Assembly: GCF_009731465.1 (NCBI RefSeq) | Contig: NZ_AP021887.1 | Location: forward strand, 676,001-740,000 | Source of the DNA: Streptococcus sp. 116-D4 | GTDB lineage: Bacteria > Bacillota > Bacilli > Lactobacillales > Streptococcaceae | Reading direction: 5' to 3' | DNA length: 64,000 nt | Shown: piece after piece, positions 53,350 to 61,895 of the stretch | Layout of the letters: each line of letters starts with the position of its first letter | Numbering within the stretch: position 1 is the stretch's first letter | Notes under the pieces: generated by a model | What the model was told of the DNA's origin: nothing | The model's input: only the letters and a program-made list of their open reading frames with translations | Database searches by the model: none | Translations under genes and position numbers: made by a program

Positions 53350-54018
53350 AATGTTTAGAATAAAAGTAATTTTTAGGCTACTTCATTTTGGTTTTAAATC
53401 TGATATGAATTTTCATTTTGACTTCTTTTGTGGTCTATTTTCGTCGATACTGTGGATTGGTTTACCTATTGTATTTTTTAGATTGATTTTCTTAAACATA
53501 GACTCTTTTAATGGTTGGAACTATTATCAAATTTTATTTTTGGTAGGTTCCTACACTATTGTAGATGGAGTTATGATGGGATTGTTAATTAGAAGTATGG
53601 GAATTTTAGAATCAGATATTTTGAGTGGTAACTTGGATCAAATTTTATTGAGGCCGTTTGATACTCAGTTGTTCTATATTTTTAGATCATTTAATTTAGT
53701 TCAATTCGTGAATACTTTTTTTGGTCTTGCGATCATTTTTATAAGTTATGGAAATTTAAATGTACATTTAAATTCATTAAAAATATTATTTTATATCCTT
53801 TCTTTAATGTGTGGTTGTATTATATATTATTCAATTTGGTTTCTAATAACGATTAGTTCATTTTGGTTCCCAACTAAATTTTCAAAAGTAGATGTATTTT
53901 TGAATTATATTGGAATTTCTAAGTATCCATATAATATTTTTACAGGTATTAACAGATTGATCACTATGTTATTTGTTCCCAATTTATTAATTGCCAATCC
54001 TGCAGTATTAATATTTTT

Positions 54019-55431
54019 GGCTCTATAATATTTGTAGTGGGTAAATCCCCTATAGATATTATGGAGCCTATTTTGTTGTAGAAAAAAAGTTCCATATCAT
54101 CTATAATGAAAAGCGATCAAACCATCATTAGAAAGAATCATATGGAACAATTACATTTTATCACAAAACTTCTCGATATTAAAGACCCAAACATCAAGAT
54201 TCTAGATATCATCAATAGAGATAGTCACAAGGAAATCATCGCTAAATTGGATTATGAGAACCCACCTTGCCCTAATTGCGGAAGTCAAATGAAGAAATAT
54301 GACTTTCAAAAACCTTCGAAAATTCCTTACCTTGAAACAACTGGTATGCCTACTAGAATTCTCCTTAGAAAGCGTCGATTCAAGTGCTATCATTGTTCAA
54401 AAATGATGGTTGCTGAGACTTCTCTCGTCAAGAAGAATCATCAAATCCCTCGTATCATCAACCAAAAAATTGCTCAGAAGCTGATTGAAAAAACTTCTAT
54501 GACCGATATTGCTCATCAGCTGTCCATTTCAACTTCAACTGTCATTCGCAAGCTCAATGACTTCCGTTTTAAGCATGATTTTTCTCGTCTTCCTGAAATT
54601 ATGTCATGGGACGAGTACTCCTTTACAAAGGGAAAGATGAGTTTCATTGCTCAAGATTTTGATAAGCTCAATATCATCACTGTTCTTGAAGGCAGAACAC
54701 AAGCTATCATTCGAAATCACTTTCTTAAATATGATAGAGTCGTTCGATGTCGAGTGAAAATCATTACGATGGATATGTTTAGTCCTTACTATGACTTGGC
54801 TAAACAGCTTTTTCCAAACGCTAAAATCGTGTTGGATCGTTTCCATATTATCCAACATCTCAGCCGTGCTATGAGTCGTGTGCGTGTTCAAATCATGAAT
54901 CAGTTTGAACGAAAATCCCATGAATACAAGGCTATCAAGCGTTACTGGAAGCTCATCCAACAGGATAGTCGAAAACTCAGCGATAAACGTTTTTATCGTC
55001 CTACTTTTCGTATTCACTTGACCAATAAAGAGATTCTAGACAAGCTTTTGAGCTATTCAGAAGACTTGAAACACCACTATCAGATCTATCAGCTCTTGCT
55101 TTTTCACTTTCAGAACAAAGACCCTGAGAAATTTTTCGGACTCATTGAGGACAATCAAAAGCAGGTTCATCCTATTTTTCAGACTGTCTTTAAAACCTTT
55201 CTAAAGAACAAAGAGAAAATCATCAACGCTCTTCAATTACCTTATTCCAACGCAAAATTGGAAGCGACCAATAATCTCATCAAACTTATCAAACGAAACG
55301 CCTTTGGATTTCGGAACTTTGAAAACTTCAAAAAAAGGATTTTTATCGCTCTGAACATCAAAAAAGAAAGGACGAATTTTGTCCTTTCTCGAGCTTAGCT
55401 GACTTCAACCCACTACAGTTGACAAAGAGCC
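54019..55431 (+). mobile_element. ISL3-family insertion sequence (IS1167-like)
   Basis: 1413 bases. Left end GGCTCT...GTAGTGGGT, right end ACCCACTAC...AGAGCC: inverted repeats with matching outer and inner blocks and a divergent middle. ATATTTTT is duplicated at 54011-54018 and 55432-55439, the 8-base target duplication typical of ISL3 elements. It carries one intact transposase. Confidence 0.92.
54142..55398 (+). CDS. ISL3-family transposase
   Basis: A 418-residue transposase. N-terminal zinc finger CPNCG...CYHCS at about residues 44-90, a helix-turn-helix (MTDIAHQLSISTSTVIRKLNDF), then the DDE domain with Asp in ITMDMFSPY and Asp in IVLDRFHIIQHL, and the C-terminal SNAKLEATNNLIKLIKRNAFGFRNFENFK that holds the catalytic Glu. 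ATG 54142 matches the usual family start; the frame opens earlier at 54106. No frameshift, so the element may be active. Confidence 0.9.
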   Translation: MEQLHFITKLLDIKDPNIKILDIINRDSHKEIIAKLDYENPPCPNCGSQMKKYDFQKPSKIPYLETTGMPTRILLRKRRFKCYHCSKMMVAETSLVKKNHQIPRIINQKIAQKLIEKTSMTDIAHQLSISTSTVIRKLNDFRFKHDFSRLPEIMSWDEYSFTKGKMSFIAQDFDKLNIITVLEGRTQAIIRNHFLKYDRVVRCRVKIITMDMFSPYYDLAKQLFPNAKIVLDRFHIIQHLSRAMSRVRVQIMNQFERKSHEYKAIKRYWKLIQQDSRKLSDKRFYRPTFRIHLTNKEILDKLLSYSEDLKHHYQIYQLLLFHFQNKDPEKFFGLIEDNQKQVHPIFQTVFKTFLKNKEKIINALQLPYSNAKLEATNNLIKLIKRNAFGFRNFENFKKRIFIALNIKKERTNFVLSRA

Positions 55432-55812
55432 ATATTTTTAGGGAAAGATACATTGAACCTATTTTTCTATCAAATAGTTTTTACAGTTTTTTTGATTATT
55501 ATCAGTCGTACAATTTTTAGAAAAGGATTGAAAAAATATGAAAGTGCAGGAAGATAAACAATGTTGTTCAGTTATATGTTTGACTAAAGGAAGTGATTCG
55601 CTGTACTTTGTTTTGTGGTCATTGAAACATCAGATAATTATAAACTATAATTTAAAGAATAGTATTATTAACTTATAGGTGCTAAGAAAAAATTTAAAGA
55701 AATTCCCTCATTCAATCAAACTTATTCATATTTTTTAAAATAAGAAAATAGTTGGATTTTGATGATGGTTGATATAAAGCTAAACTGAAAGTACCTGAAA
55801 TCCAACTGTGTC

Positions 55813-55921
55813 AAACCAGGTCTTAAGAAAGCTCGTAAAGCTAGCCAGTTCTCTAAACGTTAAGAACTAGCTACAATACAGCATTTACAACACTTCATGG
55901 TTCACACCATGGGGTGTTTTT
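55813..55921 (+). other. Fragment of the rpsI 3' end with its stop and terminator, copy 3
   Basis: Reads KPGLKKARKASQFSKR and TAA (55813-55863), the exact end of ribosomal protein S9, followed by an ACACTTCATGG/CCATGGGGTGT hairpin and T-run (55890-55921) in the place of the native terminator. No upstream part of rpsI exists. AGTTGGATTT and AAATCCAACT (55750-55759, 55798-55807) form a 10-base inverted repeat just before it. Confidence 0.88.
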
Positions 55922-56054
55922 GATGATTTTAAGCAAAATTCACACCATTTAATTGAAAGTTATTTAAATTAGATGAAAATTTGTTTGCTGAAAAAGTGGG
56001 AAAACATTGATTTTAAGCGAATTTTGATACATATTCGAATGGGAGTTTTTAAAA

Positions 56055-56255
56055 TCATGTTTCGGTTGTAAAAGTGCCAAACTGGATTCTTCATAGGAGA
56101 ATGATATCTCCTGTTAGTAAATCATCTGCTAATAAAACCATGTGTCATTTGGGAACGGGCTTAGTATTTAGTAGCCAAGCTTCGATATCACGATTAGGAA
56201 AGATATAGGGCTTGACAGGTTAATCTTTATAGATAGAATCAAAAGTAGTATTCAT
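56055..56255 (-). pseudogene. Degenerate ORF remnant
   Basis: From an ATG at 56255 with AGAAAG upstream, the frame reads MNTTFDSIYKD, stop, PVKPYIFPNRDIEAWLLNTKPVPK, stop, then HMVLLADDLLTGDIILL, stop. The protein-like character across three stops suggests a decayed gene, perhaps from the mobile element. Family unknown. The rest of 55922-56339 is empty AT-rich sequence. Confidence 0.4.
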
Positions 56256-56339
56256 AAATTTTTTCTTTCTAATTTATCCCTATTAGTCTAATAAATTTCT
56301 AAAAAATTTAAAAATTTTATAGTCTGTCAAGTTTTTTTC

Positions 56340-56367
56340 TTGACACCTGTCAGAAATCTGCTATAAT
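56340..56367 (+). promoter_or_regulatory. rpsP promoter
   Basis: TTGACA (56340-56345), 16-base spacer, TATAAT (56362-56367) preceded by TGC. A consensus promoter. Confidence 0.85.
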
Positions 56368-56431
56368 AGAACATGTGCTAAATAGCTCAGCTATTTCACC
56401 GAAATAAAAAATAAGAAAAGAGACTTTAAAA

Positions 56432-56704
56432 ATGGCAGTTAAAATCCGTTTGACTCGTATGGGTTCTAAGAAAAAACCTTTCTACCGTATCAACGTAGCA
56501 GATTCACGTTCACCACGTGACGGACGTTTCATCGAAACAGTTGGAACTTACAACCCACTTGTTGCTGAAAACCAAGTAACTTTGAAAGAAGACCGCGTTC
56601 TTGCATGGTTGGCTGATGGAGCTCAACCTTCAGATACAGTTCGCAACATCCTTTCAAAAGAAGGTGTATTGAAGAAATTCCACGATTCTAAATTCTCAAA
56701 ATAA
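56432..56704 (+). CDS. rpsP: 30S ribosomal protein S16
   Basis: A 90-residue ribosomal protein needed for 30S assembly. [34 protein letters not shown] is the family signature, and GTYNPL follows. RBS AAAAGAGA. First gene of an operon with khpA, under a strong promoter that marks the return to core chromosome. Confidence 0.98.
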   Translation: MAVKIRLTRMGSKKKPFYRINVADSRSPRDGRFIETVGTYNPLVAENQVTLKEDRVLAWLADGAQPSDTVRNILSKEGVLKKFHDSKFSK

Positions 56705-56723
56705 GTTTAAAGTAGGTTGACAG

Positions 56724-56963
56724 ATGGATACGATTGAAAATCTCATTATTGCGATTGTGAAACCCTTGATTTCACAACCAGATGCCTTAACTATCAAGAT
56801 TGAAGATACACCAGAGTTTTTGGAGTATCACTTGGATCTTGATCAAAGTGATGTGGGTCGTGTAATCGGTCGTAAGGGTCGCACTATTTCTGCGATAAGA
56901 ACGATTGTCTACTCTATCCCAACTGAAGACAAAAAAGTAAGAATCGTTATTGACGAAAGATAA
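56724..56963 (+). CDS. khpA: KH-domain RNA-binding protein KhpA
   Basis: A 79-residue single KH domain with the GRKG loop in [20 protein letters not shown]. In pneumococcus KhpA pairs with KhpB to bind many RNAs and influence cell elongation and division. It lies 19 bases after rpsP, as in most streptococci. Confidence 0.93.
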   Translation: MDTIENLIIAIVKPLISQPDALTIKIEDTPEFLEYHLDLDQSDVGRVIGRKGRTISAIRTIVYSIPTEDKKVRIVIDER

Positions 56964-56968
56964 GAAGG

Positions 56969-56992
56969 GCGGGACGGATGTCTCGCTTTTTG
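56969..56992 (+). terminator. Terminator after khpA
   Basis: GCGGGA-CGGATG-TCTCGC with five T. Confidence 0.75.
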
Positions 56993-57170
56993 TGTGCAGA
57001 AGTGTAAAACAGAATCCATCAAGTAATAGCATAATCGGTATTTGGAAGGATTTTTGAATGGAAAGAGAGTTGATGTCCTCCTCCTTCAACTTGTGAAAAT
57101 CTTTGGAACGTGATAAAATAAAGGATAAGGATTTTTAATAATTCATTATATAGAACGAGTGGATTTCTTT

Positions 57171-57953
57171 ATGAAGAGGTTTGAAGTATCTACAAAAATT
57201 GGTAGTCTCTCTGTTACTTATCAAAAGCAAAAGAAAGTGCTAGTTTGTTTAAGTGGCGCAGGTTTGCTACCAAGTTATGAAAATTTTTCACTTATACTTG
57301 AAAAACTTCCTCCTACAATTGGTTATTTGATAATTGATTTTCCGAACACAGGTAGGAGTCCGATTCATGACCAAGCTGGAAAAAATCTAGATAATCTTGC
57401 AGATGCGGTTTATGAAGTACTTGAAGAATTAGGGATTTCTGAATATATACTTTGTGTACATAGTTTGAGTGGAATTTTAGCTTGTAAATTGCTCAACAAA
57501 CCAATTAAGTGTCAGGCTTTAGTAGCAATTGAACCGACAACTAAAAAAGTCATGTTTGCTGATTTTTCAGAAAATCCTTATCCAGAAATGGAAGAGCAGA
57601 TGAGGCTGATTGACGAGTATGGTCCTGAACTTTATTTTGAGAACTTAACTCAAGCAACATTTAGCCCTGAAATTAACAAAGAAATCTGGGAAATAATGCA
57701 AGAAAAAGGTTTAGAGTTGGAAAACCGAGATCCAGAATTTCAGATATCTGTTGAGACCACCAAGGAAGATTTTGAGAATGTATCTATAGAATCTTATATA
57801 CCTGTATTTATTTTTTGTCAGGCTTATAGAGAAAAAGAGTACAGAGAATCAGAATATTGGACTTCCAATACTAAACTCATTTTAGGAGGGAAACACCATT
57901 ATTTACAGTGGTCCGAATCAGAGAAAATTGTAGATATTATCAAAAAATTGTAA
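57171..57953 (+). CDS. Alpha/beta hydrolase
   Basis: A 260-residue alpha/beta-hydrolase fold protein. LVCLSGAGLLPSYENF is the oxyanion-hole strand, YLIIDFPNTGRSP the next strand, YILCVHSLSGILACKL the nucleophile elbow (His-Ser-Leu-Ser-Gly), and GGKHHYLQWSESE near the end supplies the catalytic His. No signal peptide. Start taken at ATG 57171; GTG 57159 is possible. It intrudes between khpA and rimM. Substrate unknown. Confidence 0.8.
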   Translation: MKRFEVSTKIGSLSVTYQKQKKVLVCLSGAGLLPSYENFSLILEKLPPTIGYLIIDFPNTGRSPIHDQAGKNLDNLADAVYEVLEELGISEYILCVHSLSGILACKLLNKPIKCQALVAIEPTTKKVMFADFSENPYPEMEEQMRLIDEYGPELYFENLTQATFSPEINKEIWEIMQEKGLELENRDPEFQISVETTKEDFENVSIESYIPVFIFCQAYREKEYRESEYWTSNTKLILGGKHHYLQWSESEKIVDIIKKL

Positions 57954-57989
57954 GAAGAAAATGGAGATAAGGAAATTACAGGAGACAAG

Positions 57990-58508
57990 ATGAACTACTT
58001 TAATGTTGGGAAAATCGTCAATACGCAGGGGTTGCAGGGTGAGATGCGAGTCTTGTCTGTGACAGATTTTGCAGAAGAACGGTTTAAAAAAGGTACTGAG
58101 CTGGCCTTGTTTGATGAAAAAGATCAGTTTGTCCAAACAGTGACCATCGCTAGCCACCGTAAACAGAAGAACTTTGACATTATTAAATTCAAAGATATGT
58201 ACCATATCAACGCTATCGAAAAGTACAAGGGCTACAGTCTCAAAGTTGCTGAGGAAGATTTGAAGGACCTAGATGATGGTGAATTTTATTATCACGAGAT
58301 TATTGGCTTAGAGGTTTACGAAGGTGATAACTTGCTTGGAACCATCAAAGAAATCCTGCAACCAGGTGCTAACGATGTCTGGGTGGTCAAGCGAAAAGGC
58401 AAGCGTGATTTGTTATTGCCTTATATCCCGCCAGTGGTTGTCAATGTTGATATTCCAAATAAACGGGTCGATGTAGAACTCTTAGAAGGGTTAGACGATG
58501 AAGATTGA
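57990..58508 (+). CDS. rimM: Ribosome maturation factor RimM
   Basis: A 172-residue factor for 16S rRNA processing that binds S19. The N-terminal domain begins [25 protein letters not shown]; the PRC-barrel domain covers about residues 95-170 ([37 protein letters not shown]). RBS CAGGAGACAAG. Overlaps trmD by 11 bases. Confidence 0.95.
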   Translation: MNYFNVGKIVNTQGLQGEMRVLSVTDFAEERFKKGTELALFDEKDQFVQTVTIASHRKQKNFDIIKFKDMYHINAIEKYKGYSLKVAEEDLKDLDDGEFYYHEIIGLEVYEGDNLLGTIKEILQPGANDVWVVKRKGKRDLLLPYIPPVVVNVDIPNKRVDVELLEGLDDED

Positions 58509-59214
58509 TATTTTAACCCTTTTTCCGGAGATGTTCTCTCCGCTAGAGCACTCAATCGTTGGAAAGGCACGTGAAAAAGGGCTCTTGGATATCCAGTATC
58601 ATAATTTTCGAGAAAATGCTGAAAAGGCCCGCCATGTCGACGATGAGCCCTACGGAGGCGGTCAGGGGATGTTACTTCGAGCCCAACCCATTTTCTATGC
58701 CTTTGATGCTATTGAAAAGAAAAATCCGCGTGTGATTCTCCTCGATCCAGCTGGAAAGCAGTTTAATCAGGCTTATGCTGAGGATTTGGCCAAAGAAGAG
58801 GAACTCATCTTTATCTGTGGGCACTACGAGGGCTATGATGAGCGCATTAAGACCTTGGTGACAGATGAGATTTCGCTGGGTGACTATGTCTTGACTGGTG
58901 GAGAGTTGGCGGCTATGACCATGATAGATGCTACGGTACGCTTGATACCAGAAGTGATTGGCAAGGAGTCTAGCCACCAAGATGATAGTTTTTCCTCAGG
59001 ACTTCTCGAATACCCTCAGTACACACGTCCCTATGATTATCGAGGCATGGTTGTCCCAGATGTACTGATGAGCGGGCACCATGAAAAAATTCGTCAGTGG
59101 CGATTGTACGAGAGTTTAAAGAAAACCTACGAGCGCAGACCCGATTTGCTTGAACAGTATCAACTGACAGCAGAAGAAGAAAAAATGCTGGCAGAAATTA
59201 AAGAAAACAAATAA
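58498..59214 (+). CDS. trmD: tRNA (guanine37-N1)-methyltransferase TrmD
   Basis: A SPOUT-fold methyltransferase modifying G37 of tRNAs to prevent frameshifting. At 238 residues it has [34 protein letters not shown] and the knotted SAM site [15 protein letters not shown], then LEYPQYTRP. Its start lies inside rimM, as usual for the rimM-trmD pair. Confidence 0.97.
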   Translation: MKIDILTLFPEMFSPLEHSIVGKAREKGLLDIQYHNFRENAEKARHVDDEPYGGGQGMLLRAQPIFYAFDAIEKKNPRVILLDPAGKQFNQAYAEDLAKEEELIFICGHYEGYDERIKTLVTDEISLGDYVLTGGELAAMTMIDATVRLIPEVIGKESSHQDDSFSSGLLEYPQYTRPYDYRGMVVPDVLMSGHHEKIRQWRLYESLKKTYERRPDLLEQYQLTAEEEKMLAEIKENK

Positions 59215-59228
59215 TAAAGGAGAAACCT

Positions 59229-59567
59229 ATGCAAGTAATCAAACGTGATGGAGAAATTGCTGAATTTAATCCAGACAAGATTTACCAAGCTATCTTAAAA
59301 GCAGCTCAGACTGTTTATGTATTGACAGATGATTTACGTCAAAACCTTGCACAAGTTACTAAGAAAGTGGTTTTGGATTTGGAAGAAGCCAAGGTGGAAC
59401 GTGCTACCATTAGCATGATTCAATCTATGGTTGAACATCGTTTACTGGGTGCAGGTTACATTACCATTGCAGAACACTACATTTCCTATCGTCTACAACG
59501 TGACTTGGAAAGAAGTGGTTATGGAGACCATATCGCTGTTCATTTACATTTTGAACAAATTCGCTAA
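59229..59567 (+). CDS. ATP-cone domain protein
   Basis: A 112-residue protein made up almost wholly of an ATP-cone: MQVIKRDGEIAEFNPDKIYQAILKAAQ at the start, then VERATISMIQSMVEHRLLGAGYITIAEHYISYR. ATP-cones regulate ribonucleotide reductases and NrdR; here no catalytic domain or zinc ribbon is attached, so it may be a stand-alone nucleotide sensor. RBS AAGGAG; likely in the rimM-trmD transcript. Confidence 0.82.
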   Translation: MQVIKRDGEIAEFNPDKIYQAILKAAQTVYVLTDDLRQNLAQVTKKVVLDLEEAKVERATISMIQSMVEHRLLGAGYITIAEHYISYRLQRDLERSGYGDHIAVHLHFEQIR

Positions 59568-59572
59568 GAAAA

Positions 59573-59610
59573 AAGAGTGGGATGAAGCAACTACATCTCA
59601 CTCTTTCTTA
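59573..59610. terminator. Terminator between convergent genes
   Basis: AAGAGTGGGATG and CATCTCACTCTT form a 12-base stem with G-U pairs, followed by TCTT. The end of the opposing gene overlaps it. Confidence 0.75.
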
Positions 59611-59918
59611 AATCTATTTTTTTGGGCTGTTTGGACGGTTGAAGGGACAAAGCGAAGACGTTGAATGTCGCTTATGCGGATAATACGGGTCACATTTTTA
59701 GCAAAATTTTTCACGATAATTTGTTGGCGCTGCTGATCGTATTTGATGATGTCACCTGTAAAACTTGTCTCTGATAAGATAAGGTGAACAGCGGTTTGTT
59801 TCTGGATAGCCTCTTCAATAGTAGCTGTAAGGGAGTTGCTTTCAGTCTGGTCAGGTTGGTCATGTCCATTTAAAAAGTCATGTATTTTATCTAGAACTTG
59901 CTGGAATTTATGTCTCAT
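59598..59918 (-). CDS. Hypothetical protein with YolD-like/SH3-like domain
   Basis: A 106-residue protein: a helical N-terminus, then AVHLILSETSFTGDIIKYDQQRQQIIVKNFAKNVTRIIRISDIQRLRFV. This is a small beta-barrel segment resembling YolD-type or LSM-like proteins. GAAGGGAGG precedes the ATG on the minus strand. Its convergent position behind the ATP-cone gene is seen in related streptococci. Function unknown. Confidence 0.65.
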   Translation of the reverse strand: MRHKFQQVLDKIHDFLNGHDQPDQTESNSLTATIEEAIQKQTAVHLILSETSFTGDIIKYDQQRQQIIVKNFAKNVTRIIRISDIQRLRFVPSTVQTAQKNRFKKE

Positions 59919-60016
59919 AGTGGCCTCCCTTCTTTTATATCAATATTATATAAAATTTTCCTAAAATCTACAAGATTTTACGAATAATCAAATGAAAGCT
60001 AAAAAAGGAGAAGAAA

Positions 60017-60232
60017 ATGGCAGAATTTACATTTGAAATCGAAGAGCACTTGTTGACTCTTTCTGAAAACGAAAAAGGTTGGACCAAGGAAATCAACCGT
60101 GTGAGCTTTAATGGTGCTCCTGCTAAGTTTGATATTCGTGCTTGGAGCCCAGACCATACTAAAATGGGCAAGGGAATTACTCTTTCCAATGAAGAATTTC
60201 AAACGATGGTGGATGCCTTTAAAGGCAATTAA
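60017..60232 (+). CDS. YdbC/PC4 family nucleic-acid-binding protein
   Basis: A 71-residue protein: LLTLSENEKGWTKEINRVSFNGAPAKFDIRAWSPDHTKMGKGITLSNEEF is the PC4-like fold of YdbC, which binds single-stranded DNA and RNA as a dimer. RBS AAAGGAG. Monocistronic; a BOX element begins at its stop codon. Confidence 0.85.
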   Translation: MAEFTFEIEEHLLTLSENEKGWTKEINRVSFNGAPAKFDIRAWSPDHTKMGKGITLSNEEFQTMVDAFKGN

Positions 60233-60477
60233 TACTCTTCGAAAATCTCTTCAAACCGTGTCAGCTTCGCCTTGCCGTAGTTATATGTTACTGACTTCGT
60301 CAGTTCTATCTGCAACCTCAAAACAGTGTTTTGAGCTGCCTTCGTCAATCTTTATCTGTAATCTTAAAGCAGTGTTTTGAGCTGCCTTCGTCAATCTTTA
60401 TCTGTGACCTTAAAGCAGTGTTTTGAGCAACCTGCGGCTAGCTTCCTAGTTTGCTCTTTGATTTTCATTGAGTATAG
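60231..60477 (+). repeat. BOX element
   Basis: Forward orientation: ATACTCTTCGAAAATCTCTT, GCCTTGCCGTAG, one GACTTCGTCAG and two diverged CTTCGTCAATCTTTATCTG boxB units, ending CATTGAGTATAG. Its first bases overlap the YdbC stop codon. Confidence 0.9.
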
Positions 60478-60493
60478 GTTTTCAAAATAAAAG

Positions 60494-60532
60494 AAAAGGA
60501 TACTGAGTCATGGCAACTCGATATCCTTTTTT
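60494..60532. terminator. Bidirectional terminator between the BOX element and bioY
   Basis: AAAAGGATA (60494-60502) pairs with TATCCTTTT (60522-60530), flanked by A-rich and T-rich runs, so it can serve bioY on the minus strand. Confidence 0.75.
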
Positions 60533-61067
60533 AGTTAGCAAAGTAAGCCTGATTTTTAAGGCGTTGAAGTAGCGAACGGCCAATAAAACTAATAGCCAGA
60601 AGTTTAGCAAGGTCTGGAATGATAAAGGGAAATACTCCCACAACAAGAGCTTTTTCAAATGCCATTCCAGCTAGAAAATGCAAGCTGAGAATTCCGCCTG
60701 CAAAGACAAGGGCATCACCTAAGAGGTTTGCAAGAAAAATCTTGACAACACCACTCTTGCTGTTGGTTAGAGAGGAAGTAAGTCCAGAGTAAACGAGATA
60801 AAACCAAAGATAGCCTGCAGTAGGGCCAATTAAAGCCTGAAAACCAGCTCCACCTCCTGCAAAGACAGGAAGACCGATAGCACCTAGAAGAAGATAGAGT
60901 CCAACAGAAAGTACAGCCTCTCTCGGTCTAAAGACAGTAGCAATCAAGCCGATTGCAAAGTTTTGCAGAGTGAAGGGAACAGGTCCAATTGGAAGACTGA
61001 TTTGGGCTAATACTGCAATTAGAGCAGCCCCAATAGCAGGGATAGCGTAAATATGCGCTTTTTTCAT
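60531..61067 (-). CDS. bioY: BioY family biotin uptake protein
   Basis: A 178-residue membrane S-component for biotin, working alone or with the shared ECF energy module. Six spans and the BioY pattern are present: AIGAALIAVLAQISLPIGPVPFTLQNFAIGL, VLSVGLYLLLGAIGLPVFAGGGAGFQALIGPTAGYLWFY. GAGG precedes the ATG. Its promoter overlaps a BirA-like inverted repeat, so biotin repression is likely. Confidence 0.92.
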   Translation of the reverse strand: MKKAHIYAIPAIGAALIAVLAQISLPIGPVPFTLQNFAIGLIATVFRPREAVLSVGLYLLLGAIGLPVFAGGGAGFQALIGPTAGYLWFYLVYSGLTSSLTNSKSGVVKIFLANLLGDALVFAGGILSLHFLAGMAFEKALVVGVFPFIIPDLAKLLAISFIGRSLLQRLKNQAYFAN

Positions 61068-61128
61068 AATAGTTAACCTCTTTTTTAATTTATAGTAACT
61101 ATTATACTGGAAGGGGGATAATTGTCAA
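61068..61128 (-). promoter_or_regulatory. bioY promoter with BirA-like operator
   Basis: Minus strand: TTGACA (61128-61123), 16-base spacer, TATAAT (61106-61101). AATAGTTAAC (61068-61077) and GTAACTATT (61095-61103) form an inverted repeat from the ribosome site to the -10, similar to streptococcal BirA sites with TAGTTAAC arms. BirA as the regulator is an inference. Confidence 0.65.
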
Positions 61129-61266
61129 CCTATTCTATAGGATAAGGTAACAAAAACTGTCACGGCCGATTTTGCTGACTAGTTAAGTTGGATAATTTTT
61201 TTATCGATTTGTAAATCGCCTTTATAGATAATCCCATTTTATCAATAAAAAATATACTATAAATAC

Positions 61267-61316
61267 TTGACAAACTAAAAAATAAGTGCTATGATAAAAA
61301 TTGTAAGCGGATACAA
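61267..61316 (+). promoter_or_regulatory. Bacteriocin operon promoter with cre site
   Basis: TTGACA (61267-61272), 17-base spacer, TATGAT (61290-61295) preceded by TGC. TTGTAAGCGGATACAA (61301-61316) fits the CcpA cre consensus at every defined position and lies over the transcription start, predicting repression by rapidly used sugars. The 61317-61479 leader has no ORF. Confidence 0.8.
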
Positions 61317-61492
61317 TTAGAGATGTTCAATTTCAAAAGGAGGGGTAGTTATAAGATATTTTAACGACTCTAGATACCATAACGGTGATTAAAAACCTAA
61401 ATATAATCAATTCATATTAAAGTAATATGGAGGGACTAAAAAGGGACTATTATTTAATCTTCATCAAATATTTAAATTCAAGGAGAAGTAAA

Positions 61493-61830
61493 ATGAAAAA
61501 AGAATTAATAAGAAAGCATCTGTTTTTCTAGTTGCAAGTTTTTTCAGTTTTGGATTTGCTACTACAGCTAGTGTCGTTAACGCAGTAACGGCACACCCTG
61601 CTCCAAGTCCCATTATTGATGTATGGGAGTATGGTGTAAGTGATAGCTATGGTTATTCAAATTACTTTGTTAGTTCTCCAAATAATATTGGATCAAAATC
61701 TTCAGTAACGAATTTTTGGGGAGCCGTTAAAGCTTACGATAAAAGAGATTATGGATGGGCATATTCAAGTGCAACAAAATCTTGGAACGATGTTCGCTTA
61801 AATGCATATTGGGATTATTATAGATTTTAA
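61493..61830 (+). pseudogene. Lactococcin 972-family bacteriocin gene, out of frame by one base
   Basis: AAGGAGAAG precedes ATG 61493. The ATG frame stops after 12 codons at a TAG. One base added in the A6 run at 61496-61501 gives MKKRINKKASVFLVASFF, a signal peptide (SFGFATTASVVNA), then a mature part of about 75 residues (DVWEYGVSDSYGYSNYFV, FWGAVKAYDK, GWAYSSATKSWNDVRLNAYW) that is typical of lactococcin 972 peptides: no cysteine, rich in Trp, Tyr and Ser. The frame ends at 61830. Cleaved mature peptides of this family block septum formation via lipid II. No in-frame start exists upstream. Slippage or a sequencing error are both possible. Confidence 0.85.
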
Positions 61831-61850
61831 AAATAATTTATGAAAACAGG

Positions 61851-61877
61851 AGACCCAATTATAAAATAGGGTCTTTT
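61851..61877 (+). terminator. Hairpin between bacteriocin and immunity/export genes
   Basis: AGACCC (61851-61856) and GGGTCT (61869-61874) with a short T-run. Partial termination here would favour the bacteriocin over the downstream genes. Confidence 0.65.
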
Positions 61878-61895
61878 GTAATAGGGTAAGTGCTT

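Larger units (their letters stand above)
53351..55557 (+). pseudogene. Second ABC-2 permease gene, split by an insertion sequence
   Basis: The 5' part (53351-54018) encodes five spans and ends in ANPAVLIFL. The insertion sequence lies at 54019-55431. After the duplicated target, the frame resumes at 55440 with GKDTLNLFFYQIVFTVFLII...ISRTIFRKGLKKYESAGR and stops at 55557. Removing the element and one target copy restores a continuous frame of about 262 codons. Partner of the upstream permease in a DUF990-type exporter. Confidence 0.88.
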
